This document shows positions 25,133-36,105 of a stretch of 64,000 bases of DNA, one piece after another. Source of the DNA: Phyllobacterium sp. YR531 (lineage in GTDB: Bacteria; Pseudomonadota; Alphaproteobacteria; Rhizobiales; Rhizobiaceae); NCBI RefSeq assembly GCF_000282595.1, contig NZ_AKIZ01000035.1, positions 186,001-250,000 of the forward strand. Reading direction: 5' to 3'. Position 1 is the stretch's first letter. Each line of letters opens with the position of its first letter. Below the pieces are notes generated by a model. That model was not told where the DNA came from. It made no database searches and was given only the letters and a program-made list of their open reading frames with translations. The translations under genes were made by a program, and so were the position numbers.

Positions 25133-25900
25133 ATGCGCGACGATGGATTTGCGGGCAAGTCTGCCTTTGTAACAGGCGCGGGCGGAGGCATTGGCCTTAG
25201 CCTTGTCAAACTGCTTTTGGAGGAAGGTATACAGGTCACCGCAACCGACCTGAATATTGATGCGCTCGTAGAAATTGGCCACGAAAATCTGAAGGCCTTT
25301 AGTCTGGATGTCCGCGATAGTGCTACGGTCAATGTTGCGGTTGACCAGTGCGTTGCGCATTGGGGTAAGTTGGATTTCGGTGTGAATGTTGCAGGTGTTT
25401 TATCGACAACTTTGGTAACTGATACCAGCGACGATGAATGGGCACGGGTCTTTGCTGTTAATACGACAGGCGTTTTCCACGTATCGCGCGCCATTGCCCG
25501 ACACATGATGGAACAAAAGAGCGGCGTAATCGTCACCGTAAGTTCAAATGCAGCAGGTATTCCGCGCCACAGTATGGCCGCCTATGCAGCTTCCAAGGCT
25601 GCGTCGACCATGTTTACCCGGTGTCTGGGGCTTGAACTCGCGCCTTATGGAATACGCTGCAACATTGTTGCTCCGGGCTCAACATTGACAACCATGCAGA
25701 CAGGTATGTGGCAGGATGAGACTGGAGGCGATAAAGTGATTGAGGGATCGCTTGCTGGCTACAAGACCGGTATACCCCTCGGCAAACTGGCGACGCCGGA
25801 AGATGTGGCAAACTCAGTACTGTTCCTACTGTCCGACAAAGCCGGTCATATCACCATGGCAGATATCTATGTCGATGGCGGTGCAACGTTGCGCGGCTGA
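25133..25900 (+). CDS. entA: 2,3-dihydro-2,3-dihydroxybenzoate dehydrogenase
   Basis: This 255-residue short-chain dehydrogenase oxidises the isochorismatase product to 2,3-dihydroxybenzoate with NAD. It shows the nucleotide motif TGAGGGIG, the NVAGVLS segment, the catalytic serine in VTVSSNAAG and the YAASKAA active-site pair, followed by the usual PGSTLTTMQ loop. The ATG at 25133, two bases after the carrier stop with the AAAGGTG of that gene's end as ribosome site, is preferred over an out-of-family N-terminal extension from 25019. It ends the DHB operon. Confidence 0.94.
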   Translation: MRDDGFAGKSAFVTGAGGGIGLSLVKLLLEEGIQVTATDLNIDALVEIGHENLKAFSLDVRDSATVNVAVDQCVAHWGKLDFGVNVAGVLSTTLVTDTSDDEWARVFAVNTTGVFHVSRAIARHMMEQKSGVIVTVSSNAAGIPRHSMAAYAASKAASTMFTRCLGLELAPYGIRCNIVAPGSTLTTMQTGMWQDETGGDKVIEGSLAGYKTGIPLGKLATPEDVANSVLFLLSDKAGHITMADIYVDGGATLRG

Positions 25901-25997
25901 TGGCCCATATCGAGCGAAAAAGGCCCGAGAACCGCTAGTGAAAGTTCACTATCCGTGGCACCTTGGCACGCCTCTACTGTAACGATACAAGCTATCA

Positions 25998-26645
25998 ATG
26001 AATTCACATGCGGAAAAAGAGCGTATTATCATTGCGGACGATCACCCGATTTTCCGGGAAGGTCTGCGCCAAGTAGTTCAACGGACCTTTCCTGAGGCAG
26101 AAGTCCTTTCCGCTGGCACTATGAACGACGTTTTAAAACTGGCGCGCGAAGGAAAACAGCCAGATACCTTCATCCTTGATTTGCTTTTCCCCGGAATGAT
26201 CCCCGAAAAATCCATTGGTGAGTTACGCCAGGAATTCATGAAGTCGTCCATTATCATTGTCTCCATGCTGGATGATTCACTGGCGATTGACATGGTTATG
26301 GCGCAGGGCGCAGACGGCTTTATAGGAAAAACGGTTTCACCTGAAGAAATCAGTGCAATCATAATCGATATCCGGCGTGGTGAATTTGTCGTAAGGGCGC
26401 ACCCGCAGGACGGAAAAGCCAGACAGCCCAGTTCGACAGGCCTCTCATCCCTGACGCCGCGGCAACTCGAAGTGTTGCGGTTGATCGTAGACGGAAAAAC
26501 CAACAAAGAGATCGGCCGGATTCTTGAAATATCGCCATATACGGTCAGTATTCATGTATCGGCACTGCTTCGCACACTTAATGTAGGATCGCGAGCTGCT
26601 GCCGCAGGCAAGGCTGTAACGTTCGGTATCGGTACCAATTATTGA
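25998..26645 (+). CDS. LuxR/NarL-type response regulator
   Basis: This 215-residue regulator has a receiver domain (residues about 8-125) with acidic residues in [12 protein letters not shown], the phospho-acceptor Asp61 in [10 protein letters not shown] and the lysine in [11 protein letters not shown]-terminal LuxR helix-turn-helix follows ([40 protein letters not shown]). It lies 97 bases after entA on the same strand and is convergent with the hybrid histidine kinase gene, with which it overlaps by seven bases at the 3' ends. Partnership with that kinase is likely from position. A role in siderophore control is possible but not shown by sequence. Confidence 0.92.
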   Translation: MNSHAEKERIIIADDHPIFREGLRQVVQRTFPEAEVLSAGTMNDVLKLAREGKQPDTFILDLLFPGMIPEKSIGELRQEFMKSSIIIVSMLDDSLAIDMVMAQGADGFIGKTVSPEEISAIIIDIRRGEFVVRAHPQDGKARQPSSTGLSSLTPRQLEVLRLIVDGKTNKEIGRILEISPYTVSIHVSALLRTLNVGSRAAAAGKAVTFGIGTNY

Positions 26646-28345
26646 AGCGACGGGACCGTTTTAACAGTTTGACGCTGCAACTTCAGCCTCAACGCCAAAA
26701 TGGTTGAACGCAGCTCCGCAGGCCGTATTGGCTTGGACAGTATGGGAATTTCGGGATCTCCAACATCGTCACGCACTCGGTTTTCATCATGACCCGTCAC
26801 GATAATCGCAGGAATGTTTCGCCCGTTCTTGCTTCGGAAATAGTTGATACAATCTGACCCGGTTGTTTTGGCACCGAGATCAAAATCTGTGATGATAAGA
26901 TCGCATGTAACGTCCTTGCCTTCAGGCAGAACTTCTTCCTGTTGAACAATACATCCCCATTTTTCCAATAGAATGCCGGTTGCCAAAAGAACATTAGTGT
27001 CGTCTTCGACCAGAAGCACGCGCAGTCCATCCAGCATTGATACAGGCTTGCTGTTGGGTATTTTGGGGGCTTGAGTGGGAGGGGATACGATTTCGAGGCC
27101 ATCAATGATGACAGTTGTTCCTTTGTCCTCCTCGGACCGCAGCGAAACCTCAAGACCCATAATATTCGAGAGACGGCGTACGATCGAAAGGCCTAATCCA
27201 ACGCCTTCGGTGTCCTTGTCGCCCCGCTCACGAACCTGGTAAAATTCTTCAAAAAGATGAGGCAGATGCTCGCTTGCAATACCTGGTCCCCTATCATGAA
27301 TTTCAATGGATAGTTTGCCGGACCGCTTACGGCATCCGATCAGAACAGGCCCACCCGGTGCATACTTCAAGGCGTTGGATACAATATTCTGAATCATGGT
27401 TGTTAAAAGGCTCGGATCGACTCTAACAAACTTGTGGGTCGCAACAAGCTTGAGTTTTACGCCAGCCCATTGTGCTGCTTCAGAGTTTTGCTGTTTGATA
27501 TCGTTGAGGATTTCGCCGATACTAACGTCTTCCGGCTGTTCGGATATCTTACCGCTATCGAGTGTCGAGATGTCCAGAAGGGACTGGAATAACCTTGAAA
27601 CGCTTTGCAACGATCTGTCTATGTTATCAACCATCTGCTGTTCTTCCTGGCCAAGGCGTGCATCGCGCAGACAAGCAATGAAAAGGCTGATGGCATGTAT
27701 TGGCTGGCGCAGATCATGACTGGCCTGTGCCAAAAAGCGTGACTTTGCCAAATTTGCTTCAAGTGCAGCGTTGTAAGCCTTGTGGACTCGGTTCAGCAGT
27801 ACATAAATGTAGGAGGGTACAAGGATGGCCGTTATCATCAACGTACCAACCACATAGGGATATCCGCGCCAGAAGCTGTTGAAGAAAGTAGTCGTTGCCA
27901 GTGCCAGCAGTGCGGCGGCAGTGGCAGCAACCAGGTACCGAGGCCCAAATCGCAATCCATTACCGACCGTCACCCAAAGCAATATCGCATAAACGGGAAG
28001 GGTGACTTGACCACCAACGGACATGGCAAAAGTCATGGCGATATAGTCGTGAGACATCGAGAATATTCGCCGTAGCAAATATTTTCCTGGCCAAATTACA
28101 ATACATGCAAATAATATCAATGAGGTTATTACGTAGTATATCCAGTAGTATGAATATATTGTCAGAAATTCGGCCGATAAGTCCTGCGATATTGCTGCGT
28201 AGAATATGTAACTGAAGAAGAATGGAATTATTATTAGCCGGACAACGGCTTGAGATCGTTCAGTGTCCTGACCTTTGCGTTTAAACTTTGAGAATTGGTC
28301 TCTCAACGTGCTTGACAGATTGCCCAAGCGGACACTTTTTTCCAT
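26639..28345 (-). CDS. Membrane hybrid sensor histidine kinase
   Basis: This 568-residue kinase has an N-terminal membrane part with about six hydrophobic segments (residues 34-185), a dimerisation domain with the phosphorylated His210 in [13 protein letters not shown], a catalytic ATPase domain ([32 protein letters not shown]) and a C-terminal receiver ([27 protein letters not shown]). The HDLRQP box is common in hybrid kinases that pair with LuxR-type regulators. The ATG at 28345, after AAAGGGGGC, is preferred over the longer frame from 28516. The ligand is unknown. It is convergent with the response regulator gene and overlaps it by seven bases. Confidence 0.9.
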   Translation of the reverse strand: MEKSVRLGNLSSTLRDQFSKFKRKGQDTERSQAVVRLIIIPFFFSYIFYAAISQDLSAEFLTIYSYYWIYYVITSLILFACIVIWPGKYLLRRIFSMSHDYIAMTFAMSVGGQVTLPVYAILLWVTVGNGLRFGPRYLVAATAAALLALATTTFFNSFWRGYPYVVGTLMITAILVPSYIYVLLNRVHKAYNAALEANLAKSRFLAQASHDLRQPIHAISLFIACLRDARLGQEEQQMVDNIDRSLQSVSRLFQSLLDISTLDSGKISEQPEDVSIGEILNDIKQQNSEAAQWAGVKLKLVATHKFVRVDPSLLTTMIQNIVSNALKYAPGGPVLIGCRKRSGKLSIEIHDRGPGIASEHLPHLFEEFYQVRERGDKDTEGVGLGLSIVRRLSNIMGLEVSLRSEEDKGTTVIIDGLEIVSPPTQAPKIPNSKPVSMLDGLRVLLVEDDTNVLLATGILLEKWGCIVQQEEVLPEGKDVTCDLIITDFDLGAKTTGSDCINYFRSKNGRNIPAIIVTGHDENRVRDDVGDPEIPILSKPIRPAELRSTILALRLKLQRQTVKTVPSLQ

Positions 28346-28562
28346 GGAAGAAGCCCCCTTTCCCGTAGTACTTATGCTGCAAGCCGTATTGTGAGATTGG
28401 TACCTTAAGTCAGAAGAGAAGATGGTGATATTACGAGCCTTTAATGTCGTCCAGCACTTAAATCGGAATGGGGTCGAGTTGGAATGATCCGTTTCATCGC
28501 CGTATGAAAATTGCATGTTTTAGTTTCGCGATTTTGGGATGCAACGGCATATCAAGACAACA

Positions 28563-28588
28563 AAAAAGCCCGGAAAACCGAGCTTTTT
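28563..28588 (-). terminator. Terminator after tRNA-Leu
   Basis: AAAAAGCCCGG and CCGAGCTTTTT flank an AAAA loop with one mismatch, so the hairpin ends in a T-run on either strand. Read leftward it lies 43 bases past the 3' end of tRNA-Leu. Confidence 0.75.
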
Positions 28589-28630
28589 GAGTGTTTCCGG
28601 TAAGGTCATGGACCTGTGTGGAAAGAGAAT

Positions 28631-28715
28631 TGGTGCCCAGAAGAGGACTCGAACCTCCACGCCTTGCGGCACACGGACCTGAACCGTGCGCGTCTACCAA
28701 TTCCGCCATCTGGGC
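28631..28715 (-). tRNA. tRNA-Leu (anticodon CAG)
   Basis: The minus strand folds as an 85-base class II tRNA with encoded CCA. The acceptor GCCCAGA pairs with TCTGGGC, the anticodon loop is TTCAGGT giving CAG, a long variable arm (GTGCCGCAAGGCGTG region) is present, and the T loop reads GGTTCGAGTCC. Confidence 0.95.
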
Positions 28716-28828
28716 AGCGGGTTTCATCTAAGGGGCGCTCAAGAGTCTGTCAATGCATATATTCGGGAAATATTGGATTGCTAAACCCCTTGCATTAGAC
28801 AGAGCCCTCGTCGCTGCTTGCCGTATGC

Positions 28829-29449
28829 TTATCCCGCTAGCACTTCCTTCGACGCAACTGTTGAATCGGCATTGAGTTTGTAAACAATCGGCACGCCTGT
28901 CGCGAGTTCCTGCGCCACGATCTCTTCGCCTGTCAGACCATCCAACGCCATGATGAGCGCGCGTAGCGAGTTGCCATGAGCGGCAACCAGAACTGTTTCA
29001 CCGCGCAGCACGTGAGGTTGAACTTCATGCAAATAATAAGGCCAGACTCGCGCACCCGTATCGCGCAGGCTTTCGCCGCCGGGTGGTGGAACGTCATAGG
29101 AACGGCGCCATATGTGCACTTGATCTTCACCCCATTTGGCGCGGGCGTCATCCTTGTTCAGGCCGGAAAGATCGCCATAGTCACGTTCGTTCAATGCCTG
29201 ATCCCGGATTGTCTCCAACCCGGTCTGGCCAACCTCTTCAAGAATGTGCTGAAGCGTGTTCTGGGCACGCGACAGGACAGATGTATAGGCAATGTCAAAC
29301 TTGAGACCCTTGGCCTTCAGGCGCTTGCCCGCATCCTTTGCCTCTTCATGTCCGAGTTCCGTGAGGGCAGGATCACGCCAGCCAGTGAAAAGATTTTTCA
29401 AATTCCATTCGCTCTGGCCGTGGCGGACGAGTACTAGGGTTCCGGACAT
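28829..29449 (-). CDS. gpmA: 2,3-bisphosphoglycerate-dependent phosphoglycerate mutase
   Basis: This 206-residue glycolytic enzyme interconverts 3- and 2-phosphoglycerate. It has the histidine phosphatase signature [10 protein letters not shown] with the phospho-histidine, the second arginine and glutamate in [21 protein letters not shown], and the second catalytic histidine in [14 protein letters not shown]. The length is that of the short alphaproteobacterial form. It follows dapB by 29 bases on the same strand, so it is likely the last gene of an exporter-dapB-gpmA operon. Confidence 0.95.
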   Translation of the reverse strand: MSGTLVLVRHGQSEWNLKNLFTGWRDPALTELGHEEAKDAGKRLKAKGLKFDIAYTSVLSRAQNTLQHILEEVGQTGLETIRDQALNERDYGDLSGLNKDDARAKWGEDQVHIWRRSYDVPPPGGESLRDTGARVWPYYLHEVQPHVLRGETVLVAAHGNSLRALIMALDGLTGEEIVAQELATGVPIVYKLNADSTVASKEVLAG

Positions 29450-29478
29450 TCTGAAGGGTTCCTTTCCAAAAGTGAAAA

Positions 29479-30300
29479 TTAGTCGCTAAGGCCAAGTACA
29501 TCGAGCATGGAATAAAGGCCGGGCTTTCGGCCTTTGCCCCAGAGCGCTGCCTTGATCGAACCGCGTGCGAAAATGGTTCGGTCTTCTGCATGGTGAGACA
29601 GAGTAATGCGCTCACCTTCGCCCGCAAGAATAACCGAATGATCGCCAACAACCGAGCCGCCGCGCAGCGTGGCAAAACCGATAGCTCCGGTTTCCCGAGG
29701 GCCGGTATGACCGTCACGCACCCGAACACTATGCTGACTGAGGCCTATCTCTCGGCCATCCGCAGCAGCCTCACCGAGTAGCAGAGCCGTACCAGAAGGT
29801 GCATCGACCTTGTGCCTATGATGCATTTCGAGGATTTCGATATCGAAATCCTCACCCAACGCCTTGGCAGCCTGTTTGACGAGAACACCCAGCAGATTGA
29901 CACCAAGGCTCATATTTCCGGATTTGATCACGACAGCATGGCGCGCTGCCGCCTCGATTTTAGCATTGTCTTCGGCCGAGCATCCCGTTGTGCCGATCAC
30001 ATGAACGATACGGGCCTGCGCGGCCAGTTCGGCAAACTCCACGGTTGCAGCAGGCATTGTAAAATCTAGAACGCCCTCAACTCCGACAAGAACAGATAAT
30101 GCGTCGTCAGTCACAGGCACACCAAGATGACCGACACCTGCAATCTCGCCTGCATCCTTGCCTATGTGCGGCGAACCAGAGCGCTCGATGGCACCTGCCA
30201 ACACGGCACCCGGTGTAGCGTGTATGATGCGGATAAGAGTCTGGCCCATGCGCCCGCCAGCACCGGTAACGGCAAGCTTCATCGGAGTATCTGCACTCAT
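29479..30300 (-). CDS. dapB: 4-hydroxy-tetrahydrodipicolinate reductase
   Basis: This 273-residue enzyme of lysine and diaminopimelate synthesis has the nucleotide-binding motif [14 protein letters not shown], the GTTGCS loop, the substrate-binding His and Lys region [16 protein letters not shown] and a C-terminal [19 protein letters not shown]. The start overlaps the stop of the upstream ABC exporter gene by four bases, so translation is probably coupled. Diaminopimelate supply also feeds peptidoglycan, but no functional link to the exporter is implied by sequence alone. Confidence 0.96.
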   Translation of the reverse strand: MSADTPMKLAVTGAGGRMGQTLIRIIHATPGAVLAGAIERSGSPHIGKDAGEIAGVGHLGVPVTDDALSVLVGVEGVLDFTMPAATVEFAELAAQARIVHVIGTTGCSAEDNAKIEAAARHAVVIKSGNMSLGVNLLGVLVKQAAKALGEDFDIEILEMHHRHKVDAPSGTALLLGEAAADGREIGLSQHSVRVRDGHTGPRETGAIGFATLRGGSVVGDHSVILAGEGERITLSHHAEDRTIFARGSIKAALWGKGRKPGLYSMLDVLGLSD

Positions 30301-32126
30301 TCCGTTGTTCCTGTCAGCTCGGCATTGTCTTCGTCCATAACGATGATGGGCGACTCGTCCTTGCCCTGCAATTGATAGAAGCGTGCGTAAACGCCATTTG
30401 GACGGGCCAGCAACGTTTCGTGCACACCTTCTTCCACAACCCTGCCAGCTTCCATGACAACGATATGGTCTGCATTCACAATGGTCGAAAGTCGATGAGC
30501 GATAACGATAGTGGTACGGCCCTGCATGCTGCGCTCCAACGCCTGCTGCACGCGTTTCTCCGATTCGTTATCAAGAGCTGACGTTGCTTCATCAAGCAAA
30601 AGGATGGAAGCGTTGCGAACAATTGCACGCGCAATGGACAGCCGCTGGCGTTGGCCACCAGAAAGGGTAATGCCATTTTCACCGACTTCCGTGCCGTAGC
30701 TCTGCGGTTGCTTGATAATGAACTCATCGGCGTTGGCGAGTTTAGCCGCTTCGATAACGTCTTCATCAGTGGCGTCCGGGCGCCCATAGCGAATATTGTC
30801 GGCGATTGTCCCTTCGAAAAGGTAAGGCTGCTGCGAAACATAGGCAATGGATTGGCGCAAGGAGCGTTTGCTCACATGGGCAATATCCTGACCATCGACC
30901 AGAATACGCCCTCCATCAATATCGTAGAAGCGTTGCACAAGGCCGATCAACGTCGATTTACCGGCACCGGATGCGCCGACAATTGCAGTCGTCTTTCCTG
31001 CCTCTGCGGTGAAGCTGACATTGTGAAGAACCGGGATGCCGTTGCCATAGCCAAAGCTGACATTGTCGAACTGTACCTCGCCATTGGGAACAGTAATTGG
31101 CACTGCTCCAATGCTATCCGCCTGACGGGGTTCAATGTCGAGAATTTCATAGATCATACGTGCATTGACGAGTGAGCGCTCCAGTCCAACCTGCACGCGT
31201 GCGAGACGGCGGACGGGATCATAGGCGAGCAATACGGCGGTGATGAAGCTGAACATCGCGCCGGGAGGCTGTGCGTCATAGACCGCACGGAAGCCGGTAT
31301 ACATGATCATCGACGCAATGGCGGTCCCGGCGATCAGCTCGGTGACAGGCGTTAGCCGCTCGGAAACGCGCGAAATCTTGTTGGCGCGCCCTTCAGCCCG
31401 CGTAATCAACGCGCTGATCTTGCCCCGCAACTGGTCTTCCATGGTAAAGGCTTTAACGATGGCAATGCCCTGCGTGGCCTCCTGCATGGCTCCCAAAAGG
31501 TGCGAATTCAAGGTGACGGATTCACGGTGTATCACCCGCAGGCGCTTTGTCAGATAGCGCACCGTAATGAGCACTGGGGGACCGATCAGCAATGCAAAAA
31601 GCGATAGCAATGGATCAAGAAGAATCATGGTGCCGACAAGTGCGATGAGCGTCGGAATATCCTTGCCGATTGTAGTGACGACAATATCCAGCAACTCGCG
31701 CACGCCACCAATATTCTGGTTGATACGCGCTGCAAGCTGCGCGGAACGCGTATCGTGATAGAAATCAAGGCCAAGCTTCATCAGATGGTCGAAAATTCGG
31801 TGCTGGTAACGCGCAACAATGCTATTGCCGACTTTCGCCATTGTTACCGACTGCACATAGGTCGCAACACCGCGGATGACGAAGGCGGCCAGAATACCAA
31901 GGCTGATCGGCAGGATGAGGTCTTCGCGTCGCTCATAATAGATCTTGTTGATCACATCTTTGAATATGTAGGCGACAAACGCCGTGCTTAGCGCAACGGC
32001 GAGCATAGCGACAACGGCGACGGCATAAGACGAGCGGTGCTGACGAACGTTTTCACCAAGAACTCTGCCGACGACGCGCCTCGCCTCAGTCGGATCGATC
32101 TTTTTCTTCTTGGGTACACCATTCAT
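30297..32126 (-). CDS. MsbA-like ABC exporter, fused permease and ATPase
   Basis: This roughly 609-residue half-transporter has an N-terminal six-helix membrane domain (residues about 20-330) and a C-terminal ATPase with Walker A ([11 protein letters not shown]), signature [14 protein letters not shown], Walker B ([12 protein letters not shown]) and the switch histidine in VIAHRLSTI. Close relatives act as lipid or lipid A flippases (MsbA group) or multidrug exporters. The ATG at 32126 is preferred to an in-frame TTG at 32138. It overlaps dapB by four bases. Substrate is not predictable, though the lipid A/phospholipid exporter role is common for this gene in relatives. Confidence 0.88.
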   Translation of the reverse strand: MNGVPKKKKIDPTEARRVVGRVLGENVRQHRSSYAVAVVAMLAVALSTAFVAYIFKDVINKIYYERREDLILPISLGILAAFVIRGVATYVQSVTMAKVGNSIVARYQHRIFDHLMKLGLDFYHDTRSAQLAARINQNIGGVRELLDIVVTTIGKDIPTLIALVGTMILLDPLLSLFALLIGPPVLITVRYLTKRLRVIHRESVTLNSHLLGAMQEATQGIAIVKAFTMEDQLRGKISALITRAEGRANKISRVSERLTPVTELIAGTAIASMIMYTGFRAVYDAQPPGAMFSFITAVLLAYDPVRRLARVQVGLERSLVNARMIYEILDIEPRQADSIGAVPITVPNGEVQFDNVSFGYGNGIPVLHNVSFTAEAGKTTAIVGASGAGKSTLIGLVQRFYDIDGGRILVDGQDIAHVSKRSLRQSIAYVSQQPYLFEGTIADNIRYGRPDATDEDVIEAAKLANADEFIIKQPQSYGTEVGENGITLSGGQRQRLSIARAIVRNASILLLDEATSALDNESEKRVQQALERSMQGRTTIVIAHRLSTIVNADHIVVMEAGRVVEEGVHETLLARPNGVYARFYQLQGKDESPIIVMDEDNAELTGTTE

Positions 32127-32302
32127 GACAGGCGGCAACTCGCTGGTACTAAAATATCAGGCAAATATCCTTTGCGGGATTTTTGCCTCGTGATCCTGTC
32201 CCTATAGCGTTATTGCCTCGGCTTGCCTATCGGTTTTGCCCTCTTTGACTGAATGTGGCGGGCAGTGTTGCCCTGATGCCCCAGAGCAACCGGTAGTGTT
32301 GC

Positions 32303-33331
32303 TTAGCTCTGACGCCAGCGGCGCCCTTCTGTTGCAACGCCAAAACGGGCCGGTGTACGAGCAAATGCCGACAGGCCACTCAAGGCTGCCAAGGGGTGTG
32401 TAATAATATAAACAGGAGTTTCGTGCAGTATTTGCTGGTGCGGAGCCTTATCTTCGAATGCTGCGCGAAATGCCGGGTCTTTGAGAGGCTCCACGATTTT
32501 TTGAACAATGCCGCCAGCGAGATACACGCCGCCTCGTGCCATGAATGTCAGGGCAAAGTCGCCGGCCAGACGTCCGAGATAAGTGACAAAGAGCGCCAGT
32601 GTTTCCTTGGCTTCCTTCGACTCGCCGGAGAGTCCAGCGGCAGTGATATCGGCCGGTGTATCCAAGTTCGGTTCCGTACCGCCAACTTTGCAAATCGCTC
32701 GGTAGATATTCTGCAAGCCTCGCCCGCACAGGAGCTGTTCGCCCGAGATACGGCCATCAATATGTTCGATATGCGGGAACAGTTCGAGATCGCGCTCGGT
32801 GCGTGGCCCCATATCCACGTGCCCGCCCTCACCCGGAACAGGGACCCAGCTTGCGCGGGAGCGAACCATGCCTGCAACGCCAAGACCCGTGCCCGGTCCA
32901 AGTACAGCACGACTGCCATGTGGATCGCCTGCCCCGCCTCCAAGCTTTTCCAGATGTTGCGGTTCAAGTGATACAACAGCAAGCGCCTGTGCTTCAAAAT
33001 CATTGATAACGGTAATATCGGACAGGCCGAGCGTTTCCATCATCTGGCGGGGTCTTACGACCCAGGCGCAGTTGGTAAGATCAATCTCATCGCCTTCCAC
33101 AGGACCGGCAATGGCCAGAACGGCAGAGCGCGGCTGTATTGAAGTATGATCGAGAATGGCGTTCTGGATTGCTTCATCAATCGTCGGAAAATCGGCAGTT
33201 TGCAGGACCGGAAATTCCTTTGGCTCCGCATATGCATCAACGAGAATTGCAAAACGCGCATTGGTACCGCCGATATCGCCGACCAAAATCGGAAACTTCA
33301 TGATGTGGTCGGTATCTGCTTGTGTAACCAT
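32303..33331 (-). CDS. glk: Glucokinase
   Basis: This 342-residue ROK-independent glucokinase phosphorylates glucose. It has the phosphate-binding motif [17 protein letters not shown], the sugar-binding segment [17 protein letters not shown], the adenosine motif [12 protein letters not shown] and the [22 protein letters not shown] region. The ATG at 33331 gives a short extra N-terminus before [11 protein letters not shown], as in related Brucellaceae proteins. It follows mgsA by 15 bases, so glycolytic entry and the methylglyoxal bypass are encoded together. Confidence 0.95.
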   Translation of the reverse strand: MVTQADTDHIMKFPILVGDIGGTNARFAILVDAYAEPKEFPVLQTADFPTIDEAIQNAILDHTSIQPRSAVLAIAGPVEGDEIDLTNCAWVVRPRQMMETLGLSDITVINDFEAQALAVVSLEPQHLEKLGGGAGDPHGSRAVLGPGTGLGVAGMVRSRASWVPVPGEGGHVDMGPRTERDLELFPHIEHIDGRISGEQLLCGRGLQNIYRAICKVGGTEPNLDTPADITAAGLSGESKEAKETLALFVTYLGRLAGDFALTFMARGGVYLAGGIVQKIVEPLKDPAFRAAFEDKAPHQQILHETPVYIITHPLAALSGLSAFARTPARFGVATEGRRWRQS

Positions 33332-33346
33332 TATCGCTTTCCTGTC

Positions 33347-33802
33347 TCAAATCTCGTTTGGGCCATTATCCGTCCGGGTAGACGAATGGCGCATCAATGT
33401 ATTTTCGGCTGCATCGTCGCGAAGCAGTCCCCTTTTTTGCACCAGTACTTCGGCTGTAGCCCGGTTCAAAGCCATAGGGATATCGTATACGCTGGCCAGC
33501 CGCATGAGTGCTTTTACATCCACATCATGTGGCAAGGGTGACAGCGGGTCGACAAAGAAAATCAATCCGTCGATGCGGCCTTCCGCTATCAATGCGCCGA
33601 TTTGCTGATCGCCACCAAGCGGCCCACTTTTCACACGGGTGATCGTCAGGGAAGGGCAGGCCTTCTGTATCAGTCCGCCGGTCGTCCCTGTCGCAACAAT
33701 ATCGCATGGCATCAAGAGGTTTTCATAGCTGCGTGCAAACGCAACCATGTCGTCCTTCTTCTGGTCATGGGCAATCAGCGCGAGGCGAAATGGCTGTGTC
33801 AT
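33347..33802 (-). CDS. mgsA: Methylglyoxal synthase
   Basis: This 151-residue enzyme turns dihydroxyacetone phosphate into methylglyoxal and phosphate, relieving sugar-phosphate stress. Motifs are [15 protein letters not shown] at the N-terminus, the phosphate-binding TGTTGGLIQ, the [17 protein letters not shown] loop with the catalytic aspartate and [18 protein letters not shown] with the catalytic histidine and aspartate. It lies 15 bases upstream of glk on the same strand. The adjacency suggests co-expression, so carbon overflow could be balanced against glucose phosphorylation. That link is inference. Confidence 0.95.
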   Translation of the reverse strand: MTQPFRLALIAHDQKKDDMVAFARSYENLLMPCDIVATGTTGGLIQKACPSLTITRVKSGPLGGDQQIGALIAEGRIDGLIFFVDPLSPLPHDVDVKALMRLASVYDIPMALNRATAEVLVQKRGLLRDDAAENTLMRHSSTRTDNGPNEI

Positions 33803-33892
33803 TAAAACTCTGTTTCAGGTTGCCGCCTTAAATCGATTGAAACCCTATAAACAATTCACACCGTCGTGAAAAGAGCAGGGCAGAAAAAGACA

Positions 33893-34888
33893 TCAAGGCT
33901 TTTGTCCCGGCACAGGCACATCTTCGGGAATGTCTTCACCGTCGACATCGGCAGATGCTTGCGGAACCTTTGCACCAACTCCAAGAGTGACTTCTTCGAC
34001 TGATCTTGGGCCGGGAGCATGCAATATCTGGGCACAAAGCTTTGGCAGGTCGGAAAGCATCATGACCTTGGGCTTTACAGGTTTTTTTGGCGGCGGTGCT
34101 TTCTTCCAAGGCTCGTCGGTAAACCACCATGCCAATGGCTTGCCGCATCCGTCATCAGTACCTGTCGGTTCCTGAGATTTGCATTGGGCCGATCCCGGCT
34201 GGCATTTGATACGTACATGGAAATGATAATAATGTCCCCAATAGGGACGTACCTTGTTCAGCCAGCTACGGTCACCTTGCACGCTATCGCAAAGTTTTTT
34301 CTTGATACCGGGATGAACGAAAATCCGTTCTACTTCAGGATAGCTTGCAGCCCGCTTCAGAAGGGCAGTTCGACTGGCGCTCCACTTGTCAGGGTCTACA
34401 AAAAGAGTATCTCCCTTGAGCATTGATCTGGCTTCAACTGTTTCACGCTCCTGATTGGTGAAGCGGCGCTTGGGCATCGGTGTCAGCCAGATATCGGCGT
34501 CCAGTCCTACCTGATGGGAGGCGTGGCCGGTCAACATTGGGCCACCACGTGGCTGTGAAATGTCGCCGACCAGCAGACCCGGCCAACCATCTTTTGCAGA
34601 CGCATCACGCGCCAGACGTTCCAGCAGGGCGATCATGCGCGGATGGCCCCAGTTGCGGTTGCGTGACAGGCGCATGACCTGCCAAGCCGATCCATCGACC
34701 GGAAGCGCGACACCACCTGCCAGACACCCCTTGGCGTAGAAGCCGGTTGATTGAGGCGCTCCAAGGCTGGGTAAGGTCTGCGAGCCAAAAAGCTGCTTTG
34801 CAGGGCCATCTTCGGCGACAGCATTGAGTGTACCCGAGAATGAAATCAGAATACCAAGTGCCAGCCGAGCCAGAGTTTTCGAGATCAT
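33893..34888 (-). CDS. mepA: Penicillin-insensitive murein endopeptidase
   Basis: This 331-residue periplasmic M74-family metallopeptidase cuts D-Ala-meso-DAP cross-links in peptidoglycan. A signal peptide ends near LNAVAEDG. The zinc site is visible as HASHQVGLDADIWL and HYYHFHVRI, and six or more cysteines occur in the mature part (GCLAGG, LCDSVQG, CQPGSAQC, DGCGKP). The ATG at 34888 gives a normal signal peptide, while the longer frame from 34930 does not. The C-terminal tail is Pro- and Lys-rich. It stands alone, with divergent alcohol dehydrogenase upstream. Confidence 0.93.
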   Translation of the reverse strand: MISKTLARLALGILISFSGTLNAVAEDGPAKQLFGSQTLPSLGAPQSTGFYAKGCLAGGVALPVDGSAWQVMRLSRNRNWGHPRMIALLERLARDASAKDGWPGLLVGDISQPRGGPMLTGHASHQVGLDADIWLTPMPKRRFTNQERETVEARSMLKGDTLFVDPDKWSASRTALLKRAASYPEVERIFVHPGIKKKLCDSVQGDRSWLNKVRPYWGHYYHFHVRIKCQPGSAQCKSQEPTGTDDGCGKPLAWWFTDEPWKKAPPPKKPVKPKVMMLSDLPKLCAQILHAPGPRSVEEVTLGVGAKVPQASADVDGEDIPEDVPVPGQKP

Positions 34889-35010
34889 GTGCGTTATCCA
34901 ATGGATGAGACGCAAAATTGCATAGATCATCCGGCTTTATGATGGCCAGATTCGCTTGAAACCCGCAATATGGTAACAATCACAGGTTTGATTCGAACGG
35001 ACCCAATCTT

Positions 35011-36054
35011 ATGAGAGCAGTTATTTTCGAACAATTCAGCCAACCGCCGCGTGTGCAAAACGTGCGCGATCCAGAACCAGCGTTAACCGGGGTTGTTGTG
35101 AAGGTAGAGGCGACTGGTCTCTGCCGTAGTGATTGGCATGGCTGGATGGGACATGACGCGGATATTGTTTTGCCGCATGTGCCGGGACATGAACTGGCGG
35201 GAACGATCGAGTCAGTCGGTAAACACGTCACGCAATGGAACGTCGGACAGCGGGTTACAGTGCCATTTGTCGGAGGTTGCGGCCATTGTTTCGAATGCAA
35301 TTCGGGCAATCATCAGGTTTGTGAGAGCCAGTTTCAACCGGGCTTCACGGCATGGGGCTCGTTCGCGGAATATGTTGCGTTGGATTTTGCCGATACCAAT
35401 CTTGTCGCTCTGCCGGAGTCTCTGGATTTTGCCACCGCCGCCAGCCTTGGCTGCCGCTTTGTGACATCGTTTCGCGCAGTTGTCGATCAGGCAAAGGTAA
35501 AGCCGGGCGAATGGGTGGCGGTACATGGCTGCGGGGGTGTCGGCCTTTCGGCAATCATGATCGCGACTGCCATGGGCGCCAATGTCATTGCTGTTGATCT
35601 CACCGAAGAAAAACTCGCCTTTGCCCGAGAGCTAGGCGCTGTTGCGACAGTAAACGGTCGCGATACCCAAAATATTATCGGAGCGGTCAAAGAGATTACA
35701 AAAGGCGGCGTGCATGTTTCTATCGATGCACTTGGACATCCCTCTACATGCTTCAACTCAATCGCTAATCTGCGTCGTCGCGGCCGTCACATCCAGATTG
35801 GTTTGATGCTGGGAGATCATGCTCATTCTCCGATACCCATGGACAAGGTCATTGCGCATGAACTGGAAATCTATGGCAGCCACGGCATGCAGGCTTTCCG
35901 TTATAATGCGCTGATGGACATGCTGGAGAATGGCAAACTTCAACCACAAAGGCTGATCGGTAAGGAAATCACACTTGATGAAGCACCGGCCGCACTGATG
36001 GCAATGGACCGTTTCGAGGGTATCGGGATCAATGTGATCACTAAATTCCAGTGA
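35011..36054 (+). CDS. Zinc-dependent alcohol dehydrogenase family protein
   Basis: This 347-residue medium-chain dehydrogenase has a catalytic zinc site ([14 protein letters not shown] and PGHELAGTI), a four-cysteine structural zinc lobe ([15 protein letters not shown]) and the nucleotide motif [15 protein letters not shown]. The substrate cannot be set from sequence; the group includes alcohol and polyol dehydrogenases. It diverges from mepA and is followed by a hairpin and a membrane-protein gene. The start ATG at 35011 lies in TTATG with a weak upstream ribosome site. Confidence 0.9.
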   Translation: MRAVIFEQFSQPPRVQNVRDPEPALTGVVVKVEATGLCRSDWHGWMGHDADIVLPHVPGHELAGTIESVGKHVTQWNVGQRVTVPFVGGCGHCFECNSGNHQVCESQFQPGFTAWGSFAEYVALDFADTNLVALPESLDFATAASLGCRFVTSFRAVVDQAKVKPGEWVAVHGCGGVGLSAIMIATAMGANVIAVDLTEEKLAFARELGAVATVNGRDTQNIIGAVKEITKGGVHVSIDALGHPSTCFNSIANLRRRGRHIQIGLMLGDHAHSPIPMDKVIAHELEIYGSHGMQAFRYNALMDMLENGKLQPQRLIGKEITLDEAPAALMAMDRFEGIGINVITKFQ

Positions 36055-36105
36055 ACCAAACTAAGTAAATCGATGTATACGCCTTCGGAAAATTATTGTA
36101 TCACT

